From positions 13,693 through 77,692 of the forward strand of contig DGIT01000144.1 in the NCBI GenBank assembly GCA_002386465.1: a stretch of DNA of 64,000 bases, read 5' to 3'. Made by a program: the position numbers and the translations under genes. The notes below the pieces were generated by a model that saw nothing but the letters and a program-made list of their open reading frames with translations, ran no database searches and was not told the origin of the DNA. This DNA comes from Burkholderiales bacterium UBA4615. GTDB taxonomy: Bacteria > Pseudomonadota > Gammaproteobacteria > Burkholderiales > Burkholderiaceae_E. Every line of letters starts with the position of its first letter. Position 1 is the stretch's first letter. Positions 49,078 to 58,729 of this stretch are shown in pieces.

Positions 49078-49524
49078 ATGTCCGATACGCCTGCTTCGAT
49101 CTTTCGCCGCCCCGCCACCGTCGCCAGCCTGGACGCGCTTCATGTGGGGACCACCGTGAAGCATCTGGGCATCGAGTTTGTGCAGGTGGGGCCGGATGTG
49201 CTGATCGCCCGCATGCCGGTTGATGCGCGCACCAAACAGCCCGCGGGCATCCTGCACGGTGGGGCCAGTGTCGTGCTGGCCGAGACACTGGGCAGTGTGG
49301 CGGCCACCTTGTGTCTGCCAGCCGGTCAGACTGCAGTCGGCCTGGACATCAATGCCAACCATATCCGCGCCACGCGGGAGGGCTGGGTCACGGGCGAATG
49401 TCGCCCGGTGCATATCGGTCGCAGCACGCATGTGTGGCAGATCGAACTGCGCGATGACGCAGGCCGGCTCACCTGCACCTCGCGCATCACCATGGCCGTC
49501 CTGGGGCAACCCACCTCGGGCTAA
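49078..49524 (+). CDS. Hotdog-fold acyl-CoA thioesterase (PaaI/YbdB-like)
   Basis: 148-residue hotdog protein. HLGIEFVQVGPDVLIARMPVD, then GILHGGASVVLAETLGSVA, the conserved helix with catalytic Glu, then GRSTHVWQIELRDDAGRL. Members hydrolyse acyl-CoAs such as phenylacetyl-CoA, DHNA-CoA or aryl-CoA; which one is not shown. The ATG at 49078 (MSDTPAS) was chosen because the codons before it overlap the divergent promoter side. Confidence 0.87.
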   Translation: MSDTPASIFRRPATVASLDALHVGTTVKHLGIEFVQVGPDVLIARMPVDARTKQPAGILHGGASVVLAETLGSVAATLCLPAGQTAVGLDINANHIRATREGWVTGECRPVHIGRSTHVWQIELRDDAGRLTCTSRITMAVLGQPTSG

Positions 49525-49596
49525 GCCTCGCGGGGGTGTCAGAGCACGCTCTCGCTGGGCCTGTGGCACCAGGGGATGCCTGCAATGATGCGCGGC

Positions 49597-50832
49597 CTAA
49601 CGCTGCGCATCCAGGCGCGGGGCCATCAGCAGCGCACCCAGCAGCAGCGCTGCACTGGAGAGCATCGAAGGCACAGCAAACCCGCCGCCTTGAGCCAAAT
49701 AGGCGGCCAGCAGCGGTCCGGCAATCTGGCCTACGCCGAATGCAACCGTCATCAGGGCGACCGCCTGCCCCGCTCGACTGGCATCGAGCGAGCGGGCAAA
49801 CGGCAAGGCCATGCCTGTCAGTGGAATGAAGCCAGCCCCCAACCCGATCGCGGCGACGAGTGCCGGCGTGAACGAGTCCCCGGCCAGGGGCGCCAACGCG
49901 GTGAGCCCCTCGCAGGCATAACAGGCCGTGAGTGCCGCGCGCGCGCCGATCCGCCCGGCCAGCCAGCGCCAGAACACGATCGCAGGCAGCGCCACCGCGC
50001 CCACGAGGATCCAGCCGAGGTTGGCGAAGTCTGCCGAGAAACCGGTCGCACGGATCATTGCGGGCAGGAACGTGGCATGAATCACATAGCCGAAACCGAA
50101 ACATCCGTAGGCCAGCACCGATGCTGCGAAGGCTTTGGGCGCCCGGGGTAATGCGGTCGGTGTGGCCACATGCGACGGCGGCGATGCGTGGGGCAACGGC
50201 TGAGAGGAAATGGCCTGCGGCCGGCGCTCCAGGCGCTTGAGTCCATCCCAGGCGAGCCATCCGAAGAGGGCGCTGCACACAGACATCAGCCACCACTGCG
50301 TGGTCCATGGCGCACCGGTCCAGCCTGCTGCAAGACAGACGAGCGCAGACAGGATGATGCCGATGGCCACACCGGAGAACATGCCCACGGTGCGATCGGT
50401 CGCGCCCATCGCAGCCATGCGCTCGAAGACCCGGTTGGAGATGAAGATCAAACTCAGGGCACTGGCGATGCCGGCCAAGGTGCGCAGCAGCATCCAGCCG
50501 GCCAGCGACTCCGACCAGGCCATGGCCGCCAGCAGCAGTGCGCTACCCGCCAGACCGCACCAGAGCAACCGATCCTGGAGCCGCCGATCCTTCACGGCGG
50601 TGGCAACGAGCGCACCGGCGAGATACCCAAGAAAATTGGCGCTGGCCACCCAGCCCGCATCGGTCATGGAGAGCGCGCCAGCCGACAGCATGTCTGGAAG
50701 AATCGGCGTGTAGGCGAAGCGGGCAATGCCCATGACCGCAATGAGCGCGGCCACGCCCGGCCAGAGCGTCAGGCCGATCGATGCTGCAGCGGGCGGCGCG
50801 CTGACATGGTCGGTCGATTCAGTGTGCGCCAT
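49597..50832 (-). CDS. MFS transporter, YbfB/YjiJ family
   Basis: 411-residue carrier with twelve membrane segments. The first helix part (GVAALIAVMGIARFAYTPILPDMLSAG) and GWVASANFLGYLAGAL follow the YbfB/YjiJ group. The central loop (near 190-220) is basic and proline-rich. The substrate is unknown for most members. ATG 50832 is the start of the conserved region; the 15-codon extension is not. Confidence 0.84.
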   Translation of the reverse strand: MAHTESTDHVSAPPAAASIGLTLWPGVAALIAVMGIARFAYTPILPDMLSAGALSMTDAGWVASANFLGYLAGALVATAVKDRRLQDRLLWCGLAGSALLLAAMAWSESLAGWMLLRTLAGIASALSLIFISNRVFERMAAMGATDRTVGMFSGVAIGIILSALVCLAAGWTGAPWTTQWWLMSVCSALFGWLAWDGLKRLERRPQAISSQPLPHASPPSHVATPTALPRAPKAFAASVLAYGCFGFGYVIHATFLPAMIRATGFSADFANLGWILVGAVALPAIVFWRWLAGRIGARAALTACYACEGLTALAPLAGDSFTPALVAAIGLGAGFIPLTGMALPFARSLDASRAGQAVALMTVAFGVGQIAGPLLAAYLAQGGGFAVPSMLSSAALLLGALLMAPRLDAQR

Positions 50833-50883
50833 GCGCAGCCCCGTTCGACGCGGCTCAGCGCGACCGCACCGGCGCAAACCGGT

Positions 50884-51666
50884 TCAGCGCAATGAAGCAG
50901 TCGGTCCGACGCCCGAGGGGGAAGATGAGGCCACGGCCGGTGCGGGGGCCGATACCTGTCGGATGGCCCCCTCCTTGCTGTACGTCCAGCGCTTCCAGGC
51001 AGCCAGCACCAGATTGGGATACTCCGGTCTGCCCAGGCTGCCGTTGTAACGACCCAGCGCGCGAAAGAGATCGCCCCGCTCCATATCGAGGTAATGGCGC
51101 AGGATCACGCAGCCGTAGCGCAAGTTGGTGCGCGCATCGAAGAGGCCCGAAGGTTCGCCATCGCCGATCAGTCGCGTCCAGAAGGGCATGACCTGCATGT
51201 AGCCCCGAGCCCCGGCACTGGAGATGGCATGGCGTCGGAAATTGCTTTCGACCTCGATCAGGCCCAGTACCAGATGCGGATCGAGCCCCGCACGTTGCGC
51301 TTCGTAGCGCGCCATCTGCAGGAATTCGCTGCGCTCGAAGGGCGTCGGTTTGTGGCGGCTGGGCAGGCGTGCGGCCATATCGGCCATCCAGTCGGTCTGC
51401 TCGAAGGTGGAGGCAAACCGCGCCTGCGGCGCAGCGCGGTCCAGCACCGCAGCAGCCAGCGCGCTGCGCACCGATGCCGTCAACGGCTCGTAAATCTGCT
51501 CCCCGGCATACGCGGTACCTGCAGGCGACATCCATGACATCGCCATCACGGCAGCTGTTGCGGCCCACCGTGGAGCGGCACGCAACGGCCCGTATACGCG
51601 ACACGATGCCCATCGGTCAGTGATGCGCTGCAGTCGGTTGGAGATGAACGCGGGAGTCTTCAGCAC
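50884..51666 (-). CDS. Lytic transglycosylase (SLT-type), exported
   Basis: 260-residue murein lyase. The catalytic segment has [27 protein letters not shown] (catalytic Glu, then the G-Y-M-Q motif), then [13 protein letters not shown] and [15 protein letters not shown], as in Slt/MltC relatives. A hydrophobic export segment ([21 protein letters not shown]) precedes it. The likely start is GTG 51666, which overlaps the proS stop (TGA inside GTGCTGA); a GTG at 51597 gives a better signal peptide. It is coupled to proS, which is unusual. Confidence 0.8.
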   Translation of the reverse strand: MLKTPAFISNRLQRITDRWASCRVYGPLRAAPRWAATAAVMAMSWMSPAGTAYAGEQIYEPLTASVRSALAAAVLDRAAPQARFASTFEQTDWMADMAARLPSRHKPTPFERSEFLQMARYEAQRAGLDPHLVLGLIEVESNFRRHAISSAGARGYMQVMPFWTRLIGDGEPSGLFDARTNLRYGCVILRHYLDMERGDLFRALGRYNGSLGRPEYPNLVLAAWKRWTYSKEGAIRQVSAPAPAVASSSPSGVGPTASLR

Positions 51667-53444
51667 GCCTTGAGGGATTCTTTCACCGCCTCGAAGGCAC
51701 CGGACAGAGGCACGGTAGTCGTCGTGAGGCCGCGTCGAACCGTCAGTTCCACCTGGCCTTCCTTCAACCCGCGCTCGCCCACGGTCACCCGAAGCGGTAC
51801 GCCAATCAGTTCCCAATCGGCGAACATGGCTCCAGGCCGCTCATCGCGGTTGTCCAGGATCACATCAATGCCCGCCTGCCTGAGCTGATCGTACAGAGCG
51901 TCGGCCGCATTGCGGACATTTTCGGAGCGCTGGTAGCCGAGCGGCGTAATCACGACGTCGAACGGTGCGATCGGGCGGGGCCAGACGATGCCTTTGTCAT
52001 CATGGTTCTGCTCAATCGCAGCCGCCGGCAAGCGGGTCACCCCGATGCCATAACAGCCCATCTCGATCGGCTGCGACTTGCCCGTCTCGTCGATGAAGCT
52101 CGCATGCATCGCCTCGGAATATTTCGTGCCCAGATAGAACACATGCCCGACCTCGATACCACGCTGGATAGCCAGACGCCCTTTGCCATCTGGCGAGGGG
52201 TCGCCCTCGACGACATTGCGCAGATCGGCGATCTGTACCTCGGGGCTGCCCGGCCATGGCAGATCACGGCCCCAGTTGACGCCGGTGTAATGGGCGTCGA
52301 CCCGGTTGGCACCACAGACAAAATCGCTCATGAGTGCCACCGTGCGATCCGCCACCACGCGGATCGGGCGCGCGGTACCGATCGGCCCCAGGTAGCCCGG
52401 CGTACAACCGAAGTGTTCGACGATCTCGGTCTCGCTGGCAAAACGAAAGCCCTTCAGTCCGGGGACCTTGGCGGCTTTCACTTCGTTCAGTTCGTGATCG
52501 CCGCGCACCAGCAGCAGCCAGATGCGCGTGGCCACCACGCGAGGGGCGCGAGGCGTGTCATCGCCGTCCTTGACCGGCTCATGTTCATCGACCGCCAGCA
52601 CCAGCGACTTCACCGTGCGCTCAAGCGGCAGCCCCAACAACTGCGCCACGTCTTCACAGCGGGCCTTGCCGGGGGTGGGCGTGTCGGTCAGTGCCGCCGT
52701 GGGCCCGGCGCGTTCGCTCAGCAGCGGCAGCGCCTCAGCCAGCTCGACATTGGCCGCATAGTCCGAATCGGGGCAGTAGGCGATCGCATCTTCGCCTGTG
52801 TCGGCAATCACCTGAAATTCATGGCTTGCAGAGCCACCAATGGCACCGGTGTCGGCCGCCACCGCCCGAAAAGTCAGACCCAGTCGACTGAAAATGCGCG
52901 TGTAGGCATCGAACATCGCCTGATAGCTCACCAGAGCTGCATCACGGTCGCGGTCGAAGGAATAACCGTCCTTCATCGTGAACTCGCGCCCGCGCATGAC
53001 GCCGAATCGCGGACGACGTTCATCGCGAAACTTCGTCTGGATCTGAAAAAGATTTTTCGGCATCTGCCGATAACTGCGGATTTCCTGGCGCGCGATGTCG
53101 GTGATCACTTCTTCTGAAGTGGGCTGTACGACAAAGTCGCGCTGATGGCGATCACGAATGCGCAGCAGCTCTGGGCCATATTGCTCCCAGCGCCCGGACT
53201 CCATCCAGAGCTCGGCCGGCTGCACCACCGGCATCAGCAATTCGACCGCGCCGGCACGCACCATCTCTTCGCGGATGATCGCCTCGACTTTGCGGATAAC
53301 CCGCAGTCCCATGGGCATGTACGTGTAGACCCCCCCGGCGAGCTTGCGGATCATGCCCGCGCGCGTCATCAGCTGGTGGCTGACCACTTCGGCGTCGGCG
53401 GGGGCTTCCTTGAGCGTGGAAATAAGGAACTGGGAGGCTTTCAT
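51660..53444 (-). CDS. proS: Prolyl-tRNA synthetase
   Basis: 594-residue class II aminoacyl-tRNA synthetase. Class II motif 1 lies early ([22 protein letters not shown]), motif 2 follows ([25 protein letters not shown]), an insertion domain (near 225-410) with the editing site of the bacterial type, then motif 3 and the anticodon-binding domain. ATG 53444 ([15 protein letters not shown]) matches the family start; a longer upstream frame does not. It is divergent from rppH. Confidence 0.96.
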   Translation of the reverse strand: MKASQFLISTLKEAPADAEVVSHQLMTRAGMIRKLAGGVYTYMPMGLRVIRKVEAIIREEMVRAGAVELLMPVVQPAELWMESGRWEQYGPELLRIRDRHQRDFVVQPTSEEVITDIARQEIRSYRQMPKNLFQIQTKFRDERRPRFGVMRGREFTMKDGYSFDRDRDAALVSYQAMFDAYTRIFSRLGLTFRAVAADTGAIGGSASHEFQVIADTGEDAIAYCPDSDYAANVELAEALPLLSERAGPTAALTDTPTPGKARCEDVAQLLGLPLERTVKSLVLAVDEHEPVKDGDDTPRAPRVVATRIWLLLVRGDHELNEVKAAKVPGLKGFRFASETEIVEHFGCTPGYLGPIGTARPIRVVADRTVALMSDFVCGANRVDAHYTGVNWGRDLPWPGSPEVQIADLRNVVEGDPSPDGKGRLAIQRGIEVGHVFYLGTKYSEAMHASFIDETGKSQPIEMGCYGIGVTRLPAAAIEQNHDDKGIVWPRPIAPFDVVITPLGYQRSENVRNAADALYDQLRQAGIDVILDNRDERPGAMFADWELIGVPLRVTVGERGLKEGQVELTVRRGLTTTTVPLSGAFEAVKESLKAC

Positions 53445-53457
53445 CGGGCGGGGGGCA

Positions 53458-53487
53458 TGCGTGCTGGCACGCACATCATCGTATAAT
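53458..53487. promoter_or_regulatory. rppH -10 box with an overlapping palindrome
   Basis: TATAAT (53482-53487) is a perfect -10 box for rppH. Upstream, where the -35 box would lie, is the palindrome TGCGTGC-TG-GCACGCA (53458-53473), with perfect seven-base arms. It sits between divergent proS and rppH, so it could serve both. Confidence 0.5.
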
Positions 53488-53519
53488 CGACACAATTCTA
53501 GAGTATTGAGGGGTAGCCC

Positions 53520-54101
53520 ATGCTGGACAAAGAAGGCTATCGCCCTAATGTCGGCATCATCCTCGTCAATCAGCGCAACGAGGTCTTTTGGGGCAAGCGC
53601 ATCCGCGAACACGCCTGGCAGTTTCCGCAGGGCGGGATCAAGCGTGGCGAAACGCCCGAACAAGCCATGTTTCGCGAGCTTCACGAAGAAGTCGGTCTGA
53701 TGCCCGAGCACGTGCGCATCATCGGCCGTACCCGCGATTGGCTGCGCTATGAGGTCCCTCAGAATTGGGTCAGGCGCGAATGGCGCGGGCACTACCGGGG
53801 CCAAAAGCAGATCTGGTTTTTGCTGCGCCTGGTTGGCAAGGACTCGGACGTCAGCCTGCGTGCCACCGAGCAACCCGAGTTTGATGCCTGGCGATGGCAC
53901 GACTTCTGGATCCCGCTCGACTCCGTGATCGAGTTCAAGCGCGACGTCTACGAACGCGCCCTCACGGAACTCTCACGTCATCTGTTCGGGCGCGGTGAAG
54001 GCAGCGTGCGGCCTGCCCGCACACCACACCGGGCGCGTGAGGCAGTCGGATCCGAAGCGCCGCCGCCCGTTGCACAGGACCTGCCGGCCAACGAGCCTTA
54101 A
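53520..54101 (+). CDS. rppH: RNA pyrophosphohydrolase
   Basis: 193-residue Nudix hydrolase that removes pyrophosphate from mRNA 5' ends, a first step in decay. The Nudix box is [28 protein letters not shown], with [14 protein letters not shown] after it. The N-terminus ([15 protein letters not shown]) and WKFP-type core match RppH. The 40-residue Arg/Pro/Ala tail past residue 155 is not conserved. GAGGGG lies eight bases before the ATG. Confidence 0.94.
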   Translation: MLDKEGYRPNVGIILVNQRNEVFWGKRIREHAWQFPQGGIKRGETPEQAMFRELHEEVGLMPEHVRIIGRTRDWLRYEVPQNWVRREWRGHYRGQKQIWFLLRLVGKDSDVSLRATEQPEFDAWRWHDFWIPLDSVIEFKRDVYERALTELSRHLFGRGEGSVRPARTPHRAREAVGSEAPPPVAQDLPANEP

Positions 54102-54176
54102 GGCGTCCCGCAAGGCCGCTGCACGCGCCATGCGACGGCTTGGCAAGCCCGCCCCACTTACCTGCCCGACCCGCCT

Positions 54177-55112
54177 TTACACCGGCGTGAGCAGCGGGCG
54201 TCCTGCAAACCAGGCGGTCACGTTGTCCAGAGTCAAGCGGCCCATCGCCGTTCGGGTGTCATGGGTGCCGCTGCCATGATGCGGCTGTAGGACCACATGC
54301 GGCAGCGCAATCAGTTCGGCCGGCACGCAAGGCTCATCCTCGAAGACATCGAGACCTGCGCCGCCCAGGCGCCCCTCGGTCAGCCCTTGCACCAGCGCTG
54401 GCTGATCCACGACCGAACCCCGCGCAATATTCACAAAATGGCCCTGCGGCCCAAGCGCCTCGAGTACCGCGCGCGACACGATCCCCCGCGTGGCCGCACC
54501 GCCCGGACACGCCGCAATCAGCACATCGGCCCAGCTTGCCATCTCAACCAGATCGGCGTGATACGCCCACTGCACCGGCTTACGACGTGGTCCGTGGTAG
54601 GCAATTTGCGCGCCGAATGCCTCGCAACGCTGCGCAATCCCGTGTCCGATACGACCCAAGCCGACAATGCCCACGCGCCGCCCGCGGACCTGCGTCGTGA
54701 GCGGCAAACCGCCCTGCGACACCCAACGCCCCTCACGGACCCACCGATCAGCCGCCACCACCTGTCGCAGCGATGCCAGCATGAGGGCGACCGCGAGATC
54801 GGCCACATCATCGGTCAGGACGTCCGGCGTGTTGGTCACAGCGATGCCATGTGCCTTGCAGTAGTCCAGGTCGATCGCGTCGACGCCAACACCGAAACAC
54901 GAGACCAGCTTCAGACGCGGCAACTGCGACAGCACACTGGCCTCGATGCCGCGCCCGCCCGCAGTCACCACCACTTCACAGGTCTGAGCCAGTTCGGAGA
55001 GCAAGGCTGCCTTGTCTTTCGCCTGATAAAACCGCTGGACCGCCCAACTCGATTCGAGCTCGTGTTGAGTCGGTTCGTACAACGGACACATCAACAGGAC
55101 GGGTCGGGTCAT
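54177..55112 (-). CDS. D-2-hydroxyacid dehydrogenase (hydroxypyruvate/2-ketogluconate reductase-like)
   Basis: 311-residue NAD(P) enzyme of the 2-hydroxyacid family. Cofactor site VGIVGLGRIGHGIAQ; catalytic Arg in NIARGSVVD; Glu in DVFEDEP; His in LQPHHGSG. The shape fits glyoxylate/hydroxypyruvate or 2-ketogluconate reductases. A serine/arginine-like residue after the Rossmann strand suggests NADPH. It is divergent from the SDR at 55216 and lies at the edge of the sugar-acid gene block. Confidence 0.87.
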   Translation of the reverse strand: MTRPVLLMCPLYEPTQHELESSWAVQRFYQAKDKAALLSELAQTCEVVVTAGGRGIEASVLSQLPRLKLVSCFGVGVDAIDLDYCKAHGIAVTNTPDVLTDDVADLAVALMLASLRQVVAADRWVREGRWVSQGGLPLTTQVRGRRVGIVGLGRIGHGIAQRCEAFGAQIAYHGPRRKPVQWAYHADLVEMASWADVLIAACPGGAATRGIVSRAVLEALGPQGHFVNIARGSVVDQPALVQGLTEGRLGGAGLDVFEDEPCVPAELIALPHVVLQPHHGSGTHDTRTAMGRLTLDNVTAWFAGRPLLTPV

Positions 55113-55215
55113 GGCACAGCCTCATGGTTCAAACGGCCGTGACGATACCGCATCAAAGTGTCAGGATGCGCGGATCGCCCCCTGAGGCGCCACTCATGCA
55201 GCCAAGGCACCCATC

Positions 55216-56052
55216 ATGACCACACCTGCGCCCATCGCAAGGCCGGCGCCTCGCAACACGGGCATGCCCGACGCAGCGCGGCCTGTCACGATCATCACGG
55301 GCGCAGGCAGCGGTGTGGGGGCGGCCACGGCACGCCTGCTCGCCACCCGGGGTCACGCAATTCTGGTGCATTACCACCGCAGCGAACCAGCTGCGCTCGA
55401 GGTGGTGCGCGCCTGCATCGAGGCGGGTACCGATGCCATCGCCGTGTCAGGCGATGTCGGCGACGACGCGGTCTGTCGCAACCTCGCTGAGCGCGCTATC
55501 GAGCGCTGGGGACGCATTGATGGTCTGGTGAACTGCGCCGCCATGACCCGCTTCGTTCCCCTGTCCGAAATGGAACGGGTCGATGCCCAGGAATTCATCG
55601 ACCTGTACCGGGTCAATGCCATCGGGCCGTTTCAGATGGCACGGGCGGTTGCGCCCCACATGCAGGGGGGCGCTGCGATCGTCTGCGTCTCATCAATCGC
55701 GGGGCAACTGGGCAGTGGCAGCAGCTTTCCCTATGTGCTGTCCAAGGGCGCACTGAACGCCCTGACGCTGGGTCTGGCCCGCACGCTGGCGCCCCGGATT
55801 CGCGTCAATGCGGTGTTGCCAGGGATGATCGACGGGCGCTGGATGCGCGAGGGCATTGGCGAAGACGCCTTCGCGCGGGTGAGCGAGCAATTTGCCGACC
55901 ATGCACTGACCGGCCGCATCTGCACCAACGAGGAGATCGCAGCCGCCATCGCATGGCTGCTTGATCCGTCCTGCGTGATGACAGGGCAGCTCATGGTGGT
56001 CGATGGAGGCTTCAGCCTCGGACGCCCGCCACCGTCTGCAGGAGCGCGCTGA
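55216..56052 (+). CDS. SDR family oxidoreductase
   Basis: 278-residue short-chain dehydrogenase. TIITGAGSGVGAATA (cofactor site), NCAAMTRFVP, SSIAGQLGSGSSFPYVLSKGALN (Ser, Tyr-x3-Lys), RVNAVLPGMIDG, then TGQLMVVDGGFSLG at the end. An extra N-terminal stretch of 22 residues precedes the core, so the ATG at 55264 is a possible alternative start. The substrate is not known. It is divergent from the 2-hydroxyacid dehydrogenase and convergent with the next SDR. Confidence 0.84.
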   Translation: MTTPAPIARPAPRNTGMPDAARPVTIITGAGSGVGAATARLLATRGHAILVHYHRSEPAALEVVRACIEAGTDAIAVSGDVGDDAVCRNLAERAIERWGRIDGLVNCAAMTRFVPLSEMERVDAQEFIDLYRVNAIGPFQMARAVAPHMQGGAAIVCVSSIAGQLGSGSSFPYVLSKGALNALTLGLARTLAPRIRVNAVLPGMIDGRWMREGIGEDAFARVSEQFADHALTGRICTNEEIAAAIAWLLDPSCVMTGQLMVVDGGFSLGRPPPSAGAR

Positions 56053-56074
56053 GCGGCTCCACCCACGTCATACC

Positions 56075-56821
56075 TCAGTAGACCGCGCGACCGCCCGACA
56101 GATCGAACACCGCACCGGTGGAAAACGCGCAGTCCTCACTGGCCAGCCAGGCGACCATCGCGGCGATTTCGTCGACCTCGCAAAACCGACCCATCGGAAT
56201 CTTGGAGAGCATGAATTCGATGTGCTGCGGCGTCATCTGATCGAAGATCGCGGTGCGCGCCGCAGCAGGGGTCACGCAATTGACCCGGATGCCGGTTTTC
56301 GCCAGTTCCTTGCCCAAAGACTTGGTCAGCCCGATCACGGCGGCCTTGGACGCTGAATAGGCCGGCGCGTTGGGATTGCCATCCTTACCGGCAATGGACG
56401 CAATGTTGATGATGCGACCGTAGTCGCGTGCCATCATGGCCCGGGCCACCGCACGGTTGCAATAAAAGAGCCCGTGCACATTCACATCGAAAACCTTGTG
56501 CCAGTCTTCGGTGGTGTAGTCCACGGTCGGCACGTTCGGGCCTGCAATGCCGGCACTGCACACCAGAATATCGATCGCGCCACAGGCCTTCACCGTGGCC
56601 TGGGTCGCAGCCTGCACCGAGTCTTCCTGGGTCACATCGGTGACAACTGCCAGCGATTGCGCGCCCAGTGACGTCGCTGCATCGCGTGCAGCCTTCTCGT
56701 CAAGATCCCAGATCGCGACCCGCGCACCGCTGGCCACGAACCGTCTGGCGATCGCCAGGCCAATGCCCGCTGCCCCGCCAGTGACGACGGCACACCGGCC
56801 GTTCAGATCGATGCTGTTCAT
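56075..56821 (-). CDS. SDR family oxidoreductase, sugar-acid operon
   Basis: 248-residue short-chain dehydrogenase. VVTGGAAGIGLAIA (cofactor site), CSAGIAGPNVP, ASIAGKDGNPNAPAYSASKAAVIGLTKSL (Ser, Tyr-x3-Lys), RVNCVTPAAA, and TGAVFDLSGGRAVY. DLDEKAARD after the second strand carries the Asp that favours NAD. It resembles aldose/L-rhamnose or sugar-alcohol dehydrogenases. It is the last gene of the minus-strand sugar-acid operon, 58 bases after the previous one. Confidence 0.85.
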   Translation of the reverse strand: MNSIDLNGRCAVVTGGAAGIGLAIARRFVASGARVAIWDLDEKAARDAATSLGAQSLAVVTDVTQEDSVQAATQATVKACGAIDILVCSAGIAGPNVPTVDYTTEDWHKVFDVNVHGLFYCNRAVARAMMARDYGRIINIASIAGKDGNPNAPAYSASKAAVIGLTKSLGKELAKTGIRVNCVTPAAARTAIFDQMTPQHIEFMLSKIPMGRFCEVDEIAAMVAWLASEDCAFSTGAVFDLSGGRAVY

Positions 56822-56879
56822 GCGCGCGCTCCTCGTGATGTCACGGCAGGGTTCGCCACCGCGGATCGATGACGGTCTG

Positions 56880-57851
56880 TCAGGCTACAGGTGGCTTGCG
56901 GGTGCCCTCAACCACCGGATACAGAGGACGGCCGGTTTGGATCCAGTGCACGATGTTGCTGGCGGCCCGGGTACGCAGATCCACTTCGGCGTCGACCGAG
57001 TAAAAGGCCGAGTGCGGCGAAAAAATCACCCGCGGATCTGCCAGCAGCGGATGGTTTGCAGGCACCGGTTCGACCGGCAGCACATCCAGACCTACTCCGG
57101 CCAGATGCCCGGACTGCACCACGCGCGTCAGGCCGTCCAGATCGATCACCCCGCCGCGCGCCGTGTTGACCAGGTAGGAACCTGGCTTCATGCGCCGCAG
57201 CAACTGCTCGCCCACGAGTGAGCGCGTATCGTCATTGAGCAGGCAATGGATGGAAATTGCGTCAGCCTGTTCGAACAACTGTTCGAGCGACACCCGCTTC
57301 ACATACGCAGGGAAGTCGCCGTCGATCAGATGCGGGTCGTGCGCGATCACGCTGCCGAAGGTATCGCGTGCGAGATGGGCAAACCGCTTACCGATGCGCC
57401 CCAGGCCCAGCACACCGACCGTCATGTTCGCCGCTCGCGGGACAGTACCGGCGCTCTTGTGATGCCAGGTCCCGGCCTTGACGTCAGCGTTCCAGCGGGT
57501 GATGTTGCGCACCACCCCCAGCATCATCGCGAAGGCGTGTGTGGCCACTTCACCGGTGCCGTAATCCGGACAGTTGGCCACCCACACGCCTGCTGCCGCA
57601 GCCGCCTTGTCGTCGATGGTGTCGTAGCCCACGCCCAGGCGTGAGACCAGCCCGATCTCGGGCCTTGCGGCAAAGACTTTGGCCCCCACCGGCGAGAAGC
57701 GGATCAGCAGGGCCGCACAGCCCTCCGAGGCTGCAATGACCTCGTCCTCTGTGCGGCAGTCGCCCTCCAGCATCTCGATACCGGCCTGACGGAATACTTC
57801 GCGCTCGATGCTGCCGTCGCGCCCCTTGTTGTCGGTGAAGAGCACCTTCAT
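56880..57851 (-). CDS. C-terminal-binding-protein-like D-2-hydroxyacid dehydrogenase
   Basis: 323-residue enzyme of the 2-hydroxyacid dehydrogenase family, CtBP-like branch. VGVLGLGRIGKRFA; NTARGGVIDLDG (catalytic Arg); DVLPVEPVPANHP (Glu); FSPHSAFYS (His). The NAD domain is followed by HDPHLIDGD. It would reduce a 2-keto acid, possibly the hydroxyacid released by the neighbouring hydrolase. Ten bases lie between it and the hydrolase gene. Confidence 0.86.
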   Translation of the reverse strand: MKVLFTDNKGRDGSIEREVFRQAGIEMLEGDCRTEDEVIAASEGCAALLIRFSPVGAKVFAARPEIGLVSRLGVGYDTIDDKAAAAAGVWVANCPDYGTGEVATHAFAMMLGVVRNITRWNADVKAGTWHHKSAGTVPRAANMTVGVLGLGRIGKRFAHLARDTFGSVIAHDPHLIDGDFPAYVKRVSLEQLFEQADAISIHCLLNDDTRSLVGEQLLRRMKPGSYLVNTARGGVIDLDGLTRVVQSGHLAGVGLDVLPVEPVPANHPLLADPRVIFSPHSAFYSVDAEVDLRTRAASNIVHWIQTGRPLYPVVEGTRKPPVA

Positions 57852-57861
57852 GGTCGTGCGC

Positions 57862-58707
57862 TCAGGCGTACTTGATGATCTGCTGGCGCTGTTCGCCAAG
57901 GCCTTGAATGCCCAGGGTCACCACGTCACCTTTGCGAAGGAACTGCGGGGGCTTCATACCGCTGGCCACGCCGGGCGGCGTGCCGGTGGTGATGATGTCG
58001 CCGGGGTACAGCGTAAAGAGCGCGCTCACGTAGGCAATCAGGGCCGCGCAATCGAAGATCATGGTCTTGGTGTTGCCGCGCTGGCGCTTTTCGCCGTTGA
58101 CGTCCAGCCACATGTCCAGTTTGCCGGGGTTGCCCACTTCATCGGCCGTGACCAGCCAGGGGCCGATCGGACCGAAGGTGTCGAAGCCCTTGCCCTTGTC
58201 CCAGGTGGGGCCGCGCTCCATCTGCCACTCACGCTCGGAGACGTCGTTGACGACGCAATAGCCAGCCACATGCGACAGCGCATCTTTTTTCGTGACGCTG
58301 CGCGCCTTGGTACCGATGACGATGCCCAGCTCCACTTCCCAGTCGGTCTTCACCGAGTTGCGCGGCAGCATGACGTCGTCGTGCGCACCCTGCATGCAGG
58401 TCAGGGTCTTGTGAAAGACCACCGGCTCCTTGGGAATGGGGTTGCCGGTTTCAATCGCGTGATCGCGATAGTTCAGGCCGATCGCCACGAATTTGGTGGA
58501 CCCAGTGAAAGGCACGCCCATGCGCGGTTTGCCGCGCACCAGCGGCAGGCTCGCCGGCTTGATGCGGGCCAGTTTGGCCAATGCACGCGGCGCAAGCTGA
58601 GCGGGGCCAATGTCGGGCACCACGCCGGAGAGGTCGCGCAGTTTGCCGTCGGCGTCGATGAGGCCGGGTTTTTCCTTGCCGGGTTTGCCGTAGCGCACGA
58701 GTTTCAT
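57862..58707 (-). CDS. FAH-family 2,4-diketo-3-deoxy-sugar-acid hydrolase
   Basis: 281-residue fumarylacetoacetate hydrolase family protein. It opens MKLVRYGKPGKEKPGLID, then FVAIGLNYRDHAIETG and the metal site DWEVELGIVIG (Glu), with GYCVVNDVSEREWQ and TGTPPGVASGMKPP at the end. This sub-pattern matches the 2,4-diketo-3-deoxy-L-rhamnonate/fuconate hydrolases (LRA6 type), which split the acid into pyruvate and a hydroxyacid. Its place next to a KDF-dehydrogenase-like SDR supports the assignment; the exact substrate is open. Confidence 0.88.
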   Translation of the reverse strand: MKLVRYGKPGKEKPGLIDADGKLRDLSGVVPDIGPAQLAPRALAKLARIKPASLPLVRGKPRMGVPFTGSTKFVAIGLNYRDHAIETGNPIPKEPVVFHKTLTCMQGAHDDVMLPRNSVKTDWEVELGIVIGTKARSVTKKDALSHVAGYCVVNDVSEREWQMERGPTWDKGKGFDTFGPIGPWLVTADEVGNPGKLDMWLDVNGEKRQRGNTKTMIFDCAALIAYVSALFTLYPGDIITTGTPPGVASGMKPPQFLRKGDVVTLGIQGLGEQRQQIIKYA

Positions 58708-58729
58708 GGGTAGCTCTCCTTGGAGGGGG

